56,661 bases of DNA from a virus: positions 1 to 56,661 of the IMG/VR virus record IMGVR_UViG_3300010354_000109; one strand, written 5' to 3'. The notes under the pieces are model-generated. The model was given only the letters and a program-made list of their open reading frames with translations. It was not told the DNA's origin and searched no databases. The first letter of the stretch is position 1. Every line of letters starts with the position of its first letter. Of the stretch, positions 1 through 7,886 are shown piece by piece. Position numbers and translations under genes: made by a program.

Positions 1-221
1 AAGCATTTAAGTAAATTATGACAATCTGCATTTAGACGACCTAATACAGGCTCACCTAAAACATTTTTATTTTTAGATACTTTATTACCTACATTATCAA
101 CTGTTTTGCTTTCTAGATCTTGAAAATAGTCTATTTCAAGCTGAAGAAAATCTCTAGGCAAAGAAGCTACTAAAATTGGTAAAGGAAAAATACCTACTAC
201 TTCATAACGATAATCGCTCAT
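1..221 (-). CDS. Partial gene, N-terminus of a probable 2OG-Fe(II) oxygenase-like phage protein
   Basis: Open from an ATG at 221 to the window edge, so the C-terminal part is missing. About 73 residues are visible, beginning MSDYRYEVVGIFPLPILVAS and followed by a stretch with NVGNKVSKNKNVL. The opening 'F-P-x-P-I' strand followed by an acidic helix and an N-x-x-S...VL segment resembles the N-termini of phage 2OG-Fe(II) oxygenases of the TIGR02466 type. The metal ligands would lie outside the window, so this is a pattern match only. Its ATG overlaps the stop of the upstream small membrane protein gene (ATGA), implying translational coupling. It could instead be another small virion-associated protein. 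Confidence 0.5.
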   Translation of the reverse strand, partial: MSDYRYEVVGIFPLPILVASLPRDFLQLEIDYFQDLESKTVDNVGNKVSKNKNVLGEPVLGRLNADCHNLLKC

Positions 222-391
222 ACCCACTCCTCTGCTACACCAACTAATTCAGCAATAAGTAATAGAGTTGCTGTAAATGCAGCTCCAATCAATCCTAATG
301 CCAATCCGCCAAATGCAACAATACGAATACCACTCTTAACATAAGACATATAAGTATGCCATTTACGATATCTAGATTCAAAATCACTCAT
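218..391 (-). CDS. Small single-span membrane protein, 57 aa
   Basis: Short ORF read directly from the sequence. The protein begins MSDFESRYRKWHTYMSYVKS and then has a hydrophobic stretch of about 26 residues (roughly residues 23-48, rich in G, A, L, I), ending in AEEWV. The basic N-terminus followed by one membrane segment suggests an inner-membrane microprotein with its N-terminus inside. It overlaps the downstream gene by ATGA and the upstream gene by 8 bases, so it is packed as a normal phage operon member. Function is unknown. Confidence 0.6.
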   Translation of the reverse strand: MSDFESRYRKWHTYMSYVKSGIRIVAFGGLALGLIGAAFTATLLLIAELVGVAEEWV

Positions 392-596
392 TACCAAAAT
401 CTTTCAATTTACCAAACAACACTTTATCTGGAATATTATCTGGTGCAGGCCCTCTTTCACAAGGACTCATAAACAAAGTGTGTGCATTAGCCCACCCTGC
501 TTTAAACCCTTCAATATATATTTGCTCTCTTAATTTTCTTTCGAGAACAAACTCATATAGATCATCATAGGTATCAGTCCATTTCTCTTCTGTCAT
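384..596 (-). CDS. Hypothetical protein, 70 aa
   Basis: A 70-residue soluble acidic/basic protein (MTEEKWTDTYDDLYEFVLER...) with a predicted helical first half, an FKAGWANAHTLF segment and a CERGPAPDN turn. Its ATG overlaps the stop codon of gp46 (ATGA at 593-596), so it is probably translated by coupling as part of the recombination operon. No family recognised and no catalytic motif visible. Confidence 0.6.
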   Translation of the reverse strand: MTEEKWTDTYDDLYEFVLERKLREQIYIEGFKAGWANAHTLFMSPCERGPAPDNIPDKVLFGKLKDFGNE

Positions 597-2308
597 GCTG
601 CTACTCTACTAAAGTTTTTATGTTTTTCAAATTTCAATACGTTAGTAAACTTGTCATACATTTGATCTACTTTATGACTAATAATAAATGTATTTGTATC
701 TTGTGTAAGGTTATTAATAATCTTTAAGAACTCATCTGTACCATTTGAGTCTAATGACCCATCCAGTACTTCGTCAAGTATGAGAAGATTAGTACTAGCG
801 CTATTACGTAACTTAGCAATAGCTCGCCATGTAAATAGAATAGCAAGGTTGATGCGCATTTTTTCACCTTCAGAGAAAGACGCGTAAGAAAACTCATCTC
901 TAAATCTTGATTTAATTGTTTCATTAAAGTTCTCATCTAATTCAAATTGAACAAAGAAGTCCATTGCAGCAAGATACTTATTAATCAATTTATTAATGAC
1001 TGGTACATACTGTTTAATAATACGCGCTTTAATACCATTATCCTTAAGAATAATACCTGCAATTGCTAATGCATCTTTATCTTTTAAGAGCTCACTTTTT
1101 TGACCTGCATAAGTTTCAAGTGACTGTTCAAGATCTTTCATCTTATCATCATTAATGATATAATCATCTGCTTTTTGTTGCAACTCTGAAATATCTTTAG
1201 CAATCTTCTTGCACTGACTTAATAGCCCACTAATGGTGTTTGTTTTTGTAATTTTATCAATGTTTAGACTTGAAATTTGGCTTGAAACATCAGCAATGGA
1301 TTGAATTCGGTCTTGTATTGTTTTAATTTCGTTTCTGAGTTTTTCAACCCCGTCATTTGTTTCTTTAATCTGTATTTGTTTTGTATCAAGAGTCTCACAC
1401 TTAAACTCGGTTCCAATGCTCTGCTTGCAAGTAGGGCAGTTATCATGTGAAGTGAAGAATTCGATGTCAGCTTGGAGTTTGGCAATTTTATCTCCCAGCT
1501 GTACCTCCAATCTTTGTAATGTTTTTTGTTTTTTATTGACTTGGTCTTGGTCTTCAATTGAATCTCTGAGCGATAAAATTTCTGCATCGATGCGTTCAAT
1601 ATCATTTTTATCTTCCTCAATAAGATTAGTATAATGCTTAAGATCTTTCTTAAGTTTTTCTACCTGCTCTTCACTATTTTTTTGCATAGCGACTGCATGC
1701 TCATGTTGCATTTTAATTTTTTCTGAAGTAAGATCATAATTATATTCTACTTCAAGTAAATTATTAGAATTAACATTAACCTTATCTTTAAGTAAACTAT
1801 TCATAATAGAAAAAATTTGAATATCGAGAAGGTCTTCAATAACTTCTCTGCGGTTCATTGCAGACAACTGCATGAACGGAGTAAACGAAGCAGAACCTAA
1901 AACTACTACTTGACAAAAAGATTTATGATTAAGTTTAAGAATTTGCTTCTCTAATACTTCTTGGTAGTCTTTATTATCAGCATTTTGGCTAATCATGTTA
2001 CCATTCTGATATACTTCAAACACAGAAGGCTTAAGACCGCGAATGATCTTATACATATTTTTACCAATATTAAATTCAATCTCAACAATAAGATCTTTTT
2101 TATTAATAGAATTAAGAAGTTGAGGTTTATTTACTTTTCTAAACGGTTTATTGTATAATGCAAAAGATACAGCATCGAGTAAAGTAGACTTACCCGATCC
2201 GTTTTCACCAACAATGAGAGTAGTATTAGTTTTTGTTAAGTCAATTTCGGTAAAAGAATTACCTGTACTTAACAGATTTTTCCATCTTATTTTTTTGAAG
2301 AAGATCAT
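593..2308 (-). CDS. 46: Recombination endonuclease subunit gp46 (Rad50/SbcC-like ATPase)
   Basis: The SMC-type ATPase partner of gp47. In T4 the gp46-gp47 complex resects DNA ends for recombination-dependent replication and degrades host DNA. Visible elements are a Walker A motif GENGSGKST (residues 34-42), a long coiled coil (about 180-400) interrupted by a zinc hook CPTC (291-294), an ABC signature FSEGEKMRI (about 478-486) and Walker B LLILDEVLDGSLD (about 508-520). At 571 residues it is close to T4 gp46 (560). The order 46-epimerase-47 on one strand and the overlaps at both ends indicate one operon. The start overlaps the end of the epimerase gene by 50 bases. Confidence 0.96.
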   Translation of the reverse strand: MIFFKKIRWKNLLSTGNSFTEIDLTKTNTTLIVGENGSGKSTLLDAVSFALYNKPFRKVNKPQLLNSINKKDLIVEIEFNIGKNMYKIIRGLKPSVFEVYQNGNMISQNADNKDYQEVLEKQILKLNHKSFCQVVVLGSASFTPFMQLSAMNRREVIEDLLDIQIFSIMNSLLKDKVNVNSNNLLEVEYNYDLTSEKIKMQHEHAVAMQKNSEEQVEKLKKDLKHYTNLIEEDKNDIERIDAEILSLRDSIEDQDQVNKKQKTLQRLEVQLGDKIAKLQADIEFFTSHDNCPTCKQSIGTEFKCETLDTKQIQIKETNDGVEKLRNEIKTIQDRIQSIADVSSQISSLNIDKITKTNTISGLLSQCKKIAKDISELQQKADDYIINDDKMKDLEQSLETYAGQKSELLKDKDALAIAGIILKDNGIKARIIKQYVPVINKLINKYLAAMDFFVQFELDENFNETIKSRFRDEFSYASFSEGEKMRINLAILFTWRAIAKLRNSASTNLLILDEVLDGSLDSNGTDEFLKIINNLTQDTNTFIISHKVDQMYDKFTNVLKFEKHKNFSRVAA

Positions 2309-3017
2309 TCTTTATTTCATCCAATACGACATACTTAGGTGACCAGCCAAGAGATTTAAGTACTCTAGTGTCTGCTTTACTTGAAACCTGTTCACCTGTA
2401 ACACTTTTATATGGTAAATTTCTACCTATTGCAGCTGCAAGCTGCGATACTTGAACTTGCTCACCAGTACCGATGTCTACAATACCAGTATAATCACTTA
2501 ATAATAAAATTTCAACTGCTACTATTAGATCTTTTATACTTGTAAAGTCTCTAGTATGTGTTGTAATATATTCTGCTGTATTTTCGAGTAACTTTCTATA
2601 CATCATATCCGGTCTAGAATCAATTCCGTATACTGTATGAAATCTCATGCCTATAGAATTTTTAGGAGATATTAATTCTAATGCTCTTTTAGTTTGAGCA
2701 TATGGACTTGTTTCTGGATTCTTAGCAGTAGAGCTAGAAGCATATAAAACTTTAGCATTTATTTTATTAGCGTGTTCAAATATTCTTTTTGATCCATTAA
2801 CGTTTACATCCCAATATAAATCCGGTTTATTAAAACTATGTCTTACCCCTGCTAACCCTGCTAAGTGAATAATAATATTACAGTTAGGTAAATCACATGA
2901 TCTAATATCTTGACCATCTTTTATATCTAGACCTATACAATTATAGTTTTCAGAAAGATATTTAAATAAATGACTTCCTATAAAGCCTTTATGCCCAGTA
3001 ATAAGTATCGTCTGCAT
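2259..3017 (-). CDS. NAD-dependent epimerase/dehydratase (extended SDR family)
   Basis: A nucleotide-sugar epimerase or dehydratase type enzyme. The dinucleotide-binding motif TGHKGFIGS is at residues 7-15 (TGxxGxxG), D31 follows the second strand, a HLAGLAGVRHS strand-loop is near 51-61, and the catalytic YxxxK is Y106-A-Q-T-K110 with an upstream SSST. At 252 residues it is shorter than typical GalE/RmlB proteins (about 310-350), mostly in the substrate domain. It sits between the two subunit genes of the gp46/47 nuclease, a place with no metabolic gene in T4, so it looks like an inserted host-derived gene. The substrate cannot be read from sequence; it might supply sugars for the glycosyltransferases at 39.7-42.9 kb (inference). 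Confidence 0.88.
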   Translation of the reverse strand: MQTILITGHKGFIGSHLFKYLSENYNCIGLDIKDGQDIRSCDLPNCNIIIHLAGLAGVRHSFNKPDLYWDVNVNGSKRIFEHANKINAKVLYASSSTAKNPETSPYAQTKRALELISPKNSIGMRFHTVYGIDSRPDMMYRKLLENTAEYITTHTRDFTSIKDLIVAVEILLLSDYTGIVDIGTGEQVQVSQLAAAIGRNLPYKSVTGEQVSSKADTRVLKSLGWSPKYVVLDEIKNDLLQKNKMEKSVKYR

Positions 3018-3020
3018 TGT

Positions 3021-4124
3021 TCACTCTATTGATAAAGCTTCATTATATAAGTTTTGTAGCAGCGATTCAATTCTAACTTTATCAGTCTGTACATTCATAC
3101 CCTGAATATATTTTCTAAGAATAGTCACAGTATCTTCTGCTTCACTAATAATATCATCGTCTTGTTCTAGATCTAAGTGGTGATGATCTTCTACTACTTG
3201 TAGATCAACTACACCTGATTTTTCAAGCTTATCGATAACTAAATCAAACCAATATGGGTTAATTTTATTTTTGATAATAACCTTTACATAACAATTTTTA
3301 TATTTGTCTGCATCAAAAACTACCACTTCATCCATCTCTTTATTAAGATCATCATACATAAATCGATGAAAAAGATTATCTGGATTTTCTATAAATGTTA
3401 ACTCACGAGTCTCTGTGTCCAAGATATGGAAGCCTTTAGGATCATTATAATCAGACCAAGTATATTGAACGGGAGTGCCAAGATAATGAATATTGCCACT
3501 AGAGGAGCGAGTATGATAATGACCGCTAAGTACAAGATCGAATTTATCAAAGAGCTTAGGATCATCGCCATGTGTGTTAATATTCCCTTTATACATTTCA
3601 AAACCATTTAACTCAAGATGGCCAATTGCAATTGGTGCTTTTGTTTCTTTAATCATTTTCATAGTAACATCTCTGTTACTATCTGTAATCCACGGAATTA
3701 AAAATACACCAGGATCAGTTGTATTCCAGTGCAAGGTGCAAGGTTGTTTATAATAGATATAAACTTTATTATAACGTTTTGTATCTACTACATATTCTGC
3801 TTTTGGAGAACCAATTAATTCTTCTAGTGCATTAACATCATTAGTATTTTTATAAAACGTATCATGATTGCCAGCAATAATATGAAGCTCAATATCTAAT
3901 TGTTTTAGCTTATCTAGAAAATCTTCTCTTAAACGTTTTGCAGTAACAAAATTGATATACTTGCGACGGTCAACAAGATCCCCTGCATGAATAACAGTTG
4001 TGATGTTTTGCTCTTTTAATTTAGGAAAAAACACTTCATTAAGAAATTTCTTCATAGCATCATGTTGAATTGGGGAGTCATTTCTAACCCCCCAATGAGT
4101 ATCGGTAATCAAAGCTATCTTCAT
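3021..4124 (-). CDS. 47: Recombination endonuclease subunit gp47 (Mre11/SbcD-like nuclease)
   Basis: Metallophosphoesterase-fold nuclease that pairs with gp46. The five metal-binding motifs are in order: D8-T-H10, G-D-L (48-50) in HAGDLVDRRK, G-N-H-D (85-88), GHLE (168-171) and G-H-Y-H (201-204). Length of 367 residues is near T4 gp47 (339). The C-terminal 100 residues are acidic with a helical end, as expected for the Rad50-binding part. Its start overlaps the stop of the upstream 68-residue gene by 4 bases, and 3 bases separate its stop from the epimerase start. Confidence 0.96.
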   Translation of the reverse strand: MKIALITDTHWGVRNDSPIQHDAMKKFLNEVFFPKLKEQNITTVIHAGDLVDRRKYINFVTAKRLREDFLDKLKQLDIELHIIAGNHDTFYKNTNDVNALEELIGSPKAEYVVDTKRYNKVYIYYKQPCTLHWNTTDPGVFLIPWITDSNRDVTMKMIKETKAPIAIGHLELNGFEMYKGNINTHGDDPKLFDKFDLVLSGHYHTRSSSGNIHYLGTPVQYTWSDYNDPKGFHILDTETRELTFIENPDNLFHRFMYDDLNKEMDEVVVFDADKYKNCYVKVIIKNKINPYWFDLVIDKLEKSGVVDLQVVEDHHHLDLEQDDDIISEAEDTVTILRKYIQGMNVQTDKVRIESLLQNLYNEALSIE

Positions 4125-4327
4125 TTTCTCTTCTTTGTATTAAAAATAGTATTATTTCTAAGTTCTTGTACTTTTTTAGCTTCATACTTTTGCAATTCAC
4201 TATTACAAAAATCGCGAATAGCTTCTACTCGTGCAGCATATATTTCGTTTATTCTATTTCCTTTAAAAATATTTTCTGCACAATCAATAACTACTTGAGG
4301 TACAAGATGTATATTATTCGTCTTCAT
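4121..4327 (-). CDS. Hypothetical protein, 68 aa
   Basis: Small protein between gp55 and gp47 (MKTNNIHLVPQVVIDCAEN...), mostly helical and with a very basic C-terminus (NTKKRK). It overlaps the end of gp55 by 14 bases and the start of gp47 by 4, so it is translationally coupled to both. T4 also has small unassigned genes near this place, but I cannot match it to one. Function unknown. Confidence 0.65.
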   Translation of the reverse strand: MKTNNIHLVPQVVIDCAENIFKGNRINEIYAARVEAIRDFCNSELQKYEAKKVQELRNNTIFNTKKRK

Positions 4328-4880
4328 AAAATTTCTCCACGCCTACATTAGCTTTTTTAGCTTTAGCTTTTTGTTGTTTTTTAAGTTGTTTTTCATCAAA
4401 AGCTTCCACTAAGTTATTCATATAGACGTTATTTAAATCAACATTAACTGGTTTATCTTGATCATCTACCACAGATTGGTCTGCTAATAAACCTTCAAAA
4501 TAAAAATTCTCTAATGTTTTTTGTTTAATATATAAATGCTTTTTTTCTTTTTCAATTCGTCTTAAAAATGCAAAATGAATTATTTGTGTAAAATATGCAA
4601 ACGGGTTAGAGCCTTTTTCTGGGTCAAAATTATATAGATAGTTAATACAATTTTCTAGTCCATCAGAAATCATTTCATCTCTATAAGTGTAATTAATAAA
4701 GTTTGGTCTTAGCGACAATCTAGTAGCGATCTTATACAAACATTCACCTACATAATTTGGTATAGGTGGTTCTGGCTTATTATTTAATTTTGCATTTTCT
4801 ATTTCTTTTTTATGATGTAGTAATGCTGTATAAAACTTTTTATTATCTACATAATGTGGTTTTTGTTGTTTAGTACTCAT
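4314..4880 (-). CDS. 55: Late-transcription sigma factor gp55
   Basis: The small, diverged sigma70-family factor that directs host RNA polymerase to TATAAATA late promoters together with gp33 and the sliding clamp gp45. Recognised from the segment around residues 64-122: YRDEMISDGLENCINYL, then FDPEKGSNPFAYFTQIIHFA and FLRRIEKEKK, which corresponds to sigma region 2 (core binding and -10 recognition). Length of 188 residues matches T4 gp55 (185). It is preceded by a sigma70-like promoter (4916-4943), consistent with expression before the late phase. Its targets are visible in this window as TATAAATA boxes before capsid and tail genes. Confidence 0.93.
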   Translation of the reverse strand: MSTKQQKPHYVDNKKFYTALLHHKKEIENAKLNNKPEPPIPNYVGECLYKIATRLSLRPNFINYTYRDEMISDGLENCINYLYNFDPEKGSNPFAYFTQIIHFAFLRRIEKEKKHLYIKQKTLENFYFEGLLADQSVVDDQDKPVNVDLNNVYMNNLVEAFDEKQLKKQQKAKAKKANVGVEKFYEDE

Positions 4881-4915
4881 AAGTATTCCTCTACTATCGC
4901 GTAGTAAATAAATTT

Positions 4916-4943
4916 ATTATACGCAATTGTATAATTAAATCAA
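4916..4943 (-). promoter_or_regulatory. Sigma70-like promoter for gp55
   Basis: Read on the minus strand: -35 TTGATT (4938-4943), a 16-base spacer, and a perfect -10 TATAAT (4916-4921), 36 bases before the gp55 ATG. The leader contains a small hairpin TACTA-CGCGA-TAGTA immediately before the GAGG ribosome-binding site. This gives gp55 its own host-polymerase promoter, independent of late transcription. Confidence 0.6.
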
Positions 4944-4947
4944 CTAT

Positions 4948-5376
4948 TTAATGCTTAGTTTTATCTTTTGATTCGAAGTAGGCTGCTAGTTCTTCTTCAG
5001 AAACATTATCAATATTAGGTACTTCGTTTTCTTGATCATTTTGAGCAATTGCATCTAGCTCTTTCTGAGCTTGTTCTGCGTCATCAACACTTCTATACAA
5101 TGATTTTCTTGATTTATAAAAATCAACCATCTTATCATAATAAGATTGTAGTGGCGGATCAATTGACGCAACACCAACAATATTATTTTTATTAAAAGAA
5201 ACTAACCCTTCAGAAGCCATTGGCATATATCGAGCTGTGTATATAGATGTAGCTTGTGCGATAGGGTTTGATAGAACCATTATAAGAGGATATTCAACTT
5301 TAATTGTTACATCATCTTGTTCAACTATATTACCAATAAGTAGTTGCCCATTAGGTAAAGAAAATATACTAATCAT
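4948..5376 (-). CDS. Hypothetical protein with Sm/LSm-like N-terminal segment, 142 aa
   Basis: The first 45 residues (LPNGQLLIGNIVEQDDVTIK followed by VEYPL) read like an Sm-type small beta barrel: 'G-x-x-I-G-x-V' strand, acidic turn, then I-x-V and a P. The C-terminal third is acidic and helical (QAQKELDAIAQND...EEELAAYFESKDK). Proteins of this shape occur in marine T4-like phages near uvsW and 55 without an assigned function. The start overlaps the uvsW stop by 4 bases. RNA binding is possible but unproven. Confidence 0.6.
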   Translation of the reverse strand: MISIFSLPNGQLLIGNIVEQDDVTIKVEYPLIMVLSNPIAQATSIYTARYMPMASEGLVSFNKNNIVGVASIDPPLQSYYDKMVDFYKSRKSLYRSVDDAEQAQKELDAIAQNDQENEVPNIDNVSEEELAAYFESKDKTKH

Positions 5377-6836
5377 TTAAGCTCCGTATTGAAGATTTTA
5401 TATTCAAAACCTTCACTATTGTAAATATTTATTCTTTCCATAAAATGCTGTAATGTAAAATTGGTATGAGATTTAATTCTTAGGTCATCAGCAATATCAT
5501 AAAGTGTCATTGTGTCTTTTTCATCACCTATTCTTAATCCACGACCAATGGATTGTAAAATTCTAACGCGAGACTTAGAAGGACTAGCAAGAATAACGTT
5601 ATGTAGATTACGTATGTTAATACCAGTTGAAAACGTACCATAACTGGCAACAATGATTGCGTTTGATTCTTTTTCAACAATACCTCTAATTCTTTCTCTG
5701 TCTTCACCCTCTATACCACCATGCACAAAAAATATTTTACGATCTGACTCTTTTGAAGTCATCATATCATGTAGAATCTTACCATGCTTTTCTACATATT
5801 GAAACAATACAAGAGTATTACCTTTTAATGATAGACTCAAATTACGTATAAACTTATTACGCTTCTCATAGCGTACAATAAAATCCATTTCATCCTGGTA
5901 TGTATACTTACGTGCTTGTTGCTTTATATCATCTGAATATTGTAGTATAAGAGCTTTAATATTTAAATTAGCAACATGACCTTCTTCCATAAGATCGGTT
6001 GTTGTAGTTACTTGCTTTACTGGACCGAATAGTCCTTCAAGAGTAACTCTATTTGTTTGCGACCCATCAAGCGTTCCAGTAAATCCAAATCTATATCTAC
6101 AGTCTTCTAGCTTTTCCATAATTGATTTAAGCGATGTAGCTTTAAACTGATGAACTTCATCACCTAATACGCAACCAAATTGCTTAAACCATTGCTTAGG
6201 CATTTTATAGATAGACTGCCAAGTGCTAATAACTATTGGACTATCTGTTTGTTTATCTACACCAGCTGTAATACAATGTATGTCTAGTTTCTTATCAGTA
6301 TAACTTTCAAAATCTTTTTTCATTTGAAGAACAAGCGATACTGTAGGAACAATAACTAATACTTTATGGTTCTCACAATTATAATACTCTGCAAGTGCAT
6401 ATATGATAAGTGATTTACCAGATGCAGTAGGAGAAAGAAATATACCTCTTTCTCTATTAATAGCACTCATAAATGCTTTATGCTGATATTCTCTTGGTTT
6501 AATTTTAATTCCAAGATCATAAGGACTACCACTTTTATGATATTTTTTAGGAATTAAATTTTCATCAATTTTAATATCATAATTTCGTGATTGACAAAAC
6601 TCAGATATTTCTTTTACTAAACCTGTATAAGTTAACCCATTCATAGAATTAAGTAATCTTACTTTACCGTCCCAAAACTTATTACGTACAGCAGGCATAA
6701 ATTTAGCCCCTGGTACTGTAAAAGTTAAATGTTCAGAAAGCTCTTGAACTACTGAAGCCTCAGATACAACTTTAAGATATACTTCATTTACTTTTTGCAG
6801 GTACACTGTATCACGCACCCACCTTGAACTTTTCAT
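5373..6836 (-). CDS. uvsW: UvsW, recombination/replication SF2 helicase
   Basis: ATP-dependent DNA/RNA helicase that in T4 drives branch migration, fork regression and unwinding of origin R-loops, switching replication to the recombination-dependent mode. Motifs visible: Q-like REYQ (115-118), motif I TASGKS (137-142), motif Ia VPTVSLVLQ, motif II GDEVH (225-229), motif III FTGT (252-255) and motif VI QSIGRGLR near residue 440. The N-terminal 100 residues match the small UvsW-specific domain (FWDGKVRLLN). 487 residues compares with 503 in T4. The start overlaps uvsY by 26 bases. Confidence 0.95.
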   Translation of the reverse strand: MKSSRWVRDTVYLQKVNEVYLKVVSEASVVQELSEHLTFTVPGAKFMPAVRNKFWDGKVRLLNSMNGLTYTGLVKEISEFCQSRNYDIKIDENLIPKKYHKSGSPYDLGIKIKPREYQHKAFMSAINRERGIFLSPTASGKSLIIYALAEYYNCENHKVLVIVPTVSLVLQMKKDFESYTDKKLDIHCITAGVDKQTDSPIVISTWQSIYKMPKQWFKQFGCVLGDEVHQFKATSLKSIMEKLEDCRYRFGFTGTLDGSQTNRVTLEGLFGPVKQVTTTTDLMEEGHVANLNIKALILQYSDDIKQQARKYTYQDEMDFIVRYEKRNKFIRNLSLSLKGNTLVLFQYVEKHGKILHDMMTSKESDRKIFFVHGGIEGEDRERIRGIVEKESNAIIVASYGTFSTGINIRNLHNVILASPSKSRVRILQSIGRGLRIGDEKDTMTLYDIADDLRIKSHTNFTLQHFMERINIYNSEGFEYKIFNTELK

Positions 6837-7245
6837 AATCGATCGCCGCTTTAATAAGGTATCCCCTATTACTTATCGATTTGATAATCGACTCAAGCGT
6901 ATCGACTTTCTCTTGTTGTACAGCAATTCTAAGGTTAAATTTAATTACATCTTGATCTGCCTCCAAATACATTGGAACGTCAGATTTAATAATAGATAGA
7001 CGAAATGGATCCCATCCGTTAGCTTTTAAATCTTCTTCTGGAAGAATGCCTCTATAATAATCATGCTTAAGTTTAAAGAGCTCTTTTCGCTCTTCTTCCA
7101 TTTTACGGAGAAGGAGACGCTCTTCAGTAAATACTCTTAGATATTTCGCATGTAACTTAGGAATCTTTAACGATTCATCACCAAGCTCAGTGCGGTCAAC
7201 ATTACAATCTGCTGACCACCATTCTAAAATTTCATCAAGTTTCAT
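6811..7245 (-). CDS. uvsY: UvsY, recombination mediator
   Basis: Loads UvsX recombinase onto gp32-coated single strands. 144 residues (T4: 137), all helical. Matches the UvsY pattern: N-terminal LDEILEWWSADCNVDRTEL, central KLHAKYLRVF and RKMEEERKEL, then the DYYRG segment (T4 has LDYYSG), ADQDVIKFNLRI (T4: ADKDVLKVDTSL), and the C-terminal ISNRGYLIKAAIDYEKF (T4: IKSRGFAIKHIQDMRAF). Located directly upstream of uvsW, as expected for these partners. An AAGG ribosome-binding site precedes the ATG. Confidence 0.92.
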   Translation of the reverse strand: MKLDEILEWWSADCNVDRTELGDESLKIPKLHAKYLRVFTEERLLLRKMEEERKELFKLKHDYYRGILPEEDLKANGWDPFRLSIIKSDVPMYLEADQDVIKFNLRIAVQQEKVDTLESIIKSISNRGYLIKAAIDYEKFKVGA

Positions 7246-7261
7246 AACAAAGCCTTTTTAA

Positions 7262-7801
7262 TTAAGGATCAACAACTACAAACTGCTGATATCTAAACTT
7301 TACAGAAGCGTTTACATAATTAACATCAGAGTCAACTGAACTAAATTCCATACCTGATAGCATTATAGGATACATATTTCTAAATTGAAAGCTTTTTATG
7401 CCCATCATAGAGCTATTAAGTATTGTAAGTGTACCATCTGAATACAAACCTGTGCCTTCTAGATTTGGCTTATAGTTCTCACCTGATACGTCTCTTAACT
7501 GTTTGTAGCCTTGAAAATTTTCAGGGCGTACAATTTTAGTAATCCAATTATAAATTTCTAAATAATTTTCTAAATTTTCATCTACCTTGAATACTATATC
7601 TAGATCTGCATATTCGATACTATCACCGATAAGAGGTATACCTTTAAACGGAGTAGGTAGTTTTGCTGTGCCTATTGAAATACTTGGAACGCTAGCTTTA
7701 ATTACAAAGAAGTTCAACGCAGGAGAGCGTTTAAGACTAAACTTAAACCCTAACGGTGAAAGAAAATTTATATCTGTTAATTGATTCTCTAATGCTGGCA
7801 T
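7262..7801 (-). CDS. Tail-tube-fold structural protein (gp19/gp54-like)
   Basis: A 179-residue protein with the tail-tube pattern: PLGFKFSLKRSPALNFFVIK, then ASVPSISIGTAKLPTPF, GDSIEYADLDIVFKVDENL and a YLEIYNWI helix. The gp19 of this window (24679-25230) has the same arrangement, so these appear to be distant paralogues. Such proteins form the tube or its baseplate initiator layer (T4 gp54). It carries a perfect late promoter box 23 bases upstream, which supports a virion role. I cannot say which layer it builds. Confidence 0.62.
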   Translation of the reverse strand: MPALENQLTDINFLSPLGFKFSLKRSPALNFFVIKASVPSISIGTAKLPTPFKGIPLIGDSIEYADLDIVFKVDENLENYLEIYNWITKIVRPENFQGYKQLRDVSGENYKPNLEGTGLYSDGTLTILNSSMMGIKSFQFRNMYPIMLSGMEFSSVDSDVNYVNASVKFRYQQFVVVDP

Positions 7802-7823
7802 TTTATATTCCTCTATATTATTA

Positions 7824-7831
7824 TATTTATA
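7824..7831 (-). promoter_or_regulatory. T4-type late promoter box TATAAATA
   Basis: Perfect TATAAATA on the minus strand, 23 bases before the ATG of the tail-tube-fold gene. This is the spacing expected for a gp55-dependent promoter followed by a short leader with a GAGG ribosome-binding site. Confidence 0.7.
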
Positions 7832-7848
7832 TTGCTTAATAATACAAG

Positions 7849-7856
7849 ATAAATAA
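7849..7856 (+). promoter_or_regulatory. Possible late promoter box GATAAATA (plus strand)
   Basis: One-mismatch late box 31 bases upstream of the plus-strand oxygenase ATG at 7887, back to back with the minus-strand box at 7824-7831. If used, both divergent genes would be late genes. Confidence 0.35.
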
Positions 7857-7886
7857 TCATATATGGTGTTTAATTATGAGGTTAAA

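Noticed and set aside
1264-1620. 118-codon minus-strand frame within gp46
   Set aside because: Lies in another frame of the lysine-rich coiled coil; a by-product of composition.
4314-4880. Possible host-derived sigma factor
   Set aside because: Length, region-2 pattern and position beside 47/46 fit phage gp55; there is no region 4.
7262-7801. Assignment of the 179-aa protein as gp48 or full-length gp54
   Set aside because: Those proteins are much longer (over 300 residues in T4); only the tube fold is supported.
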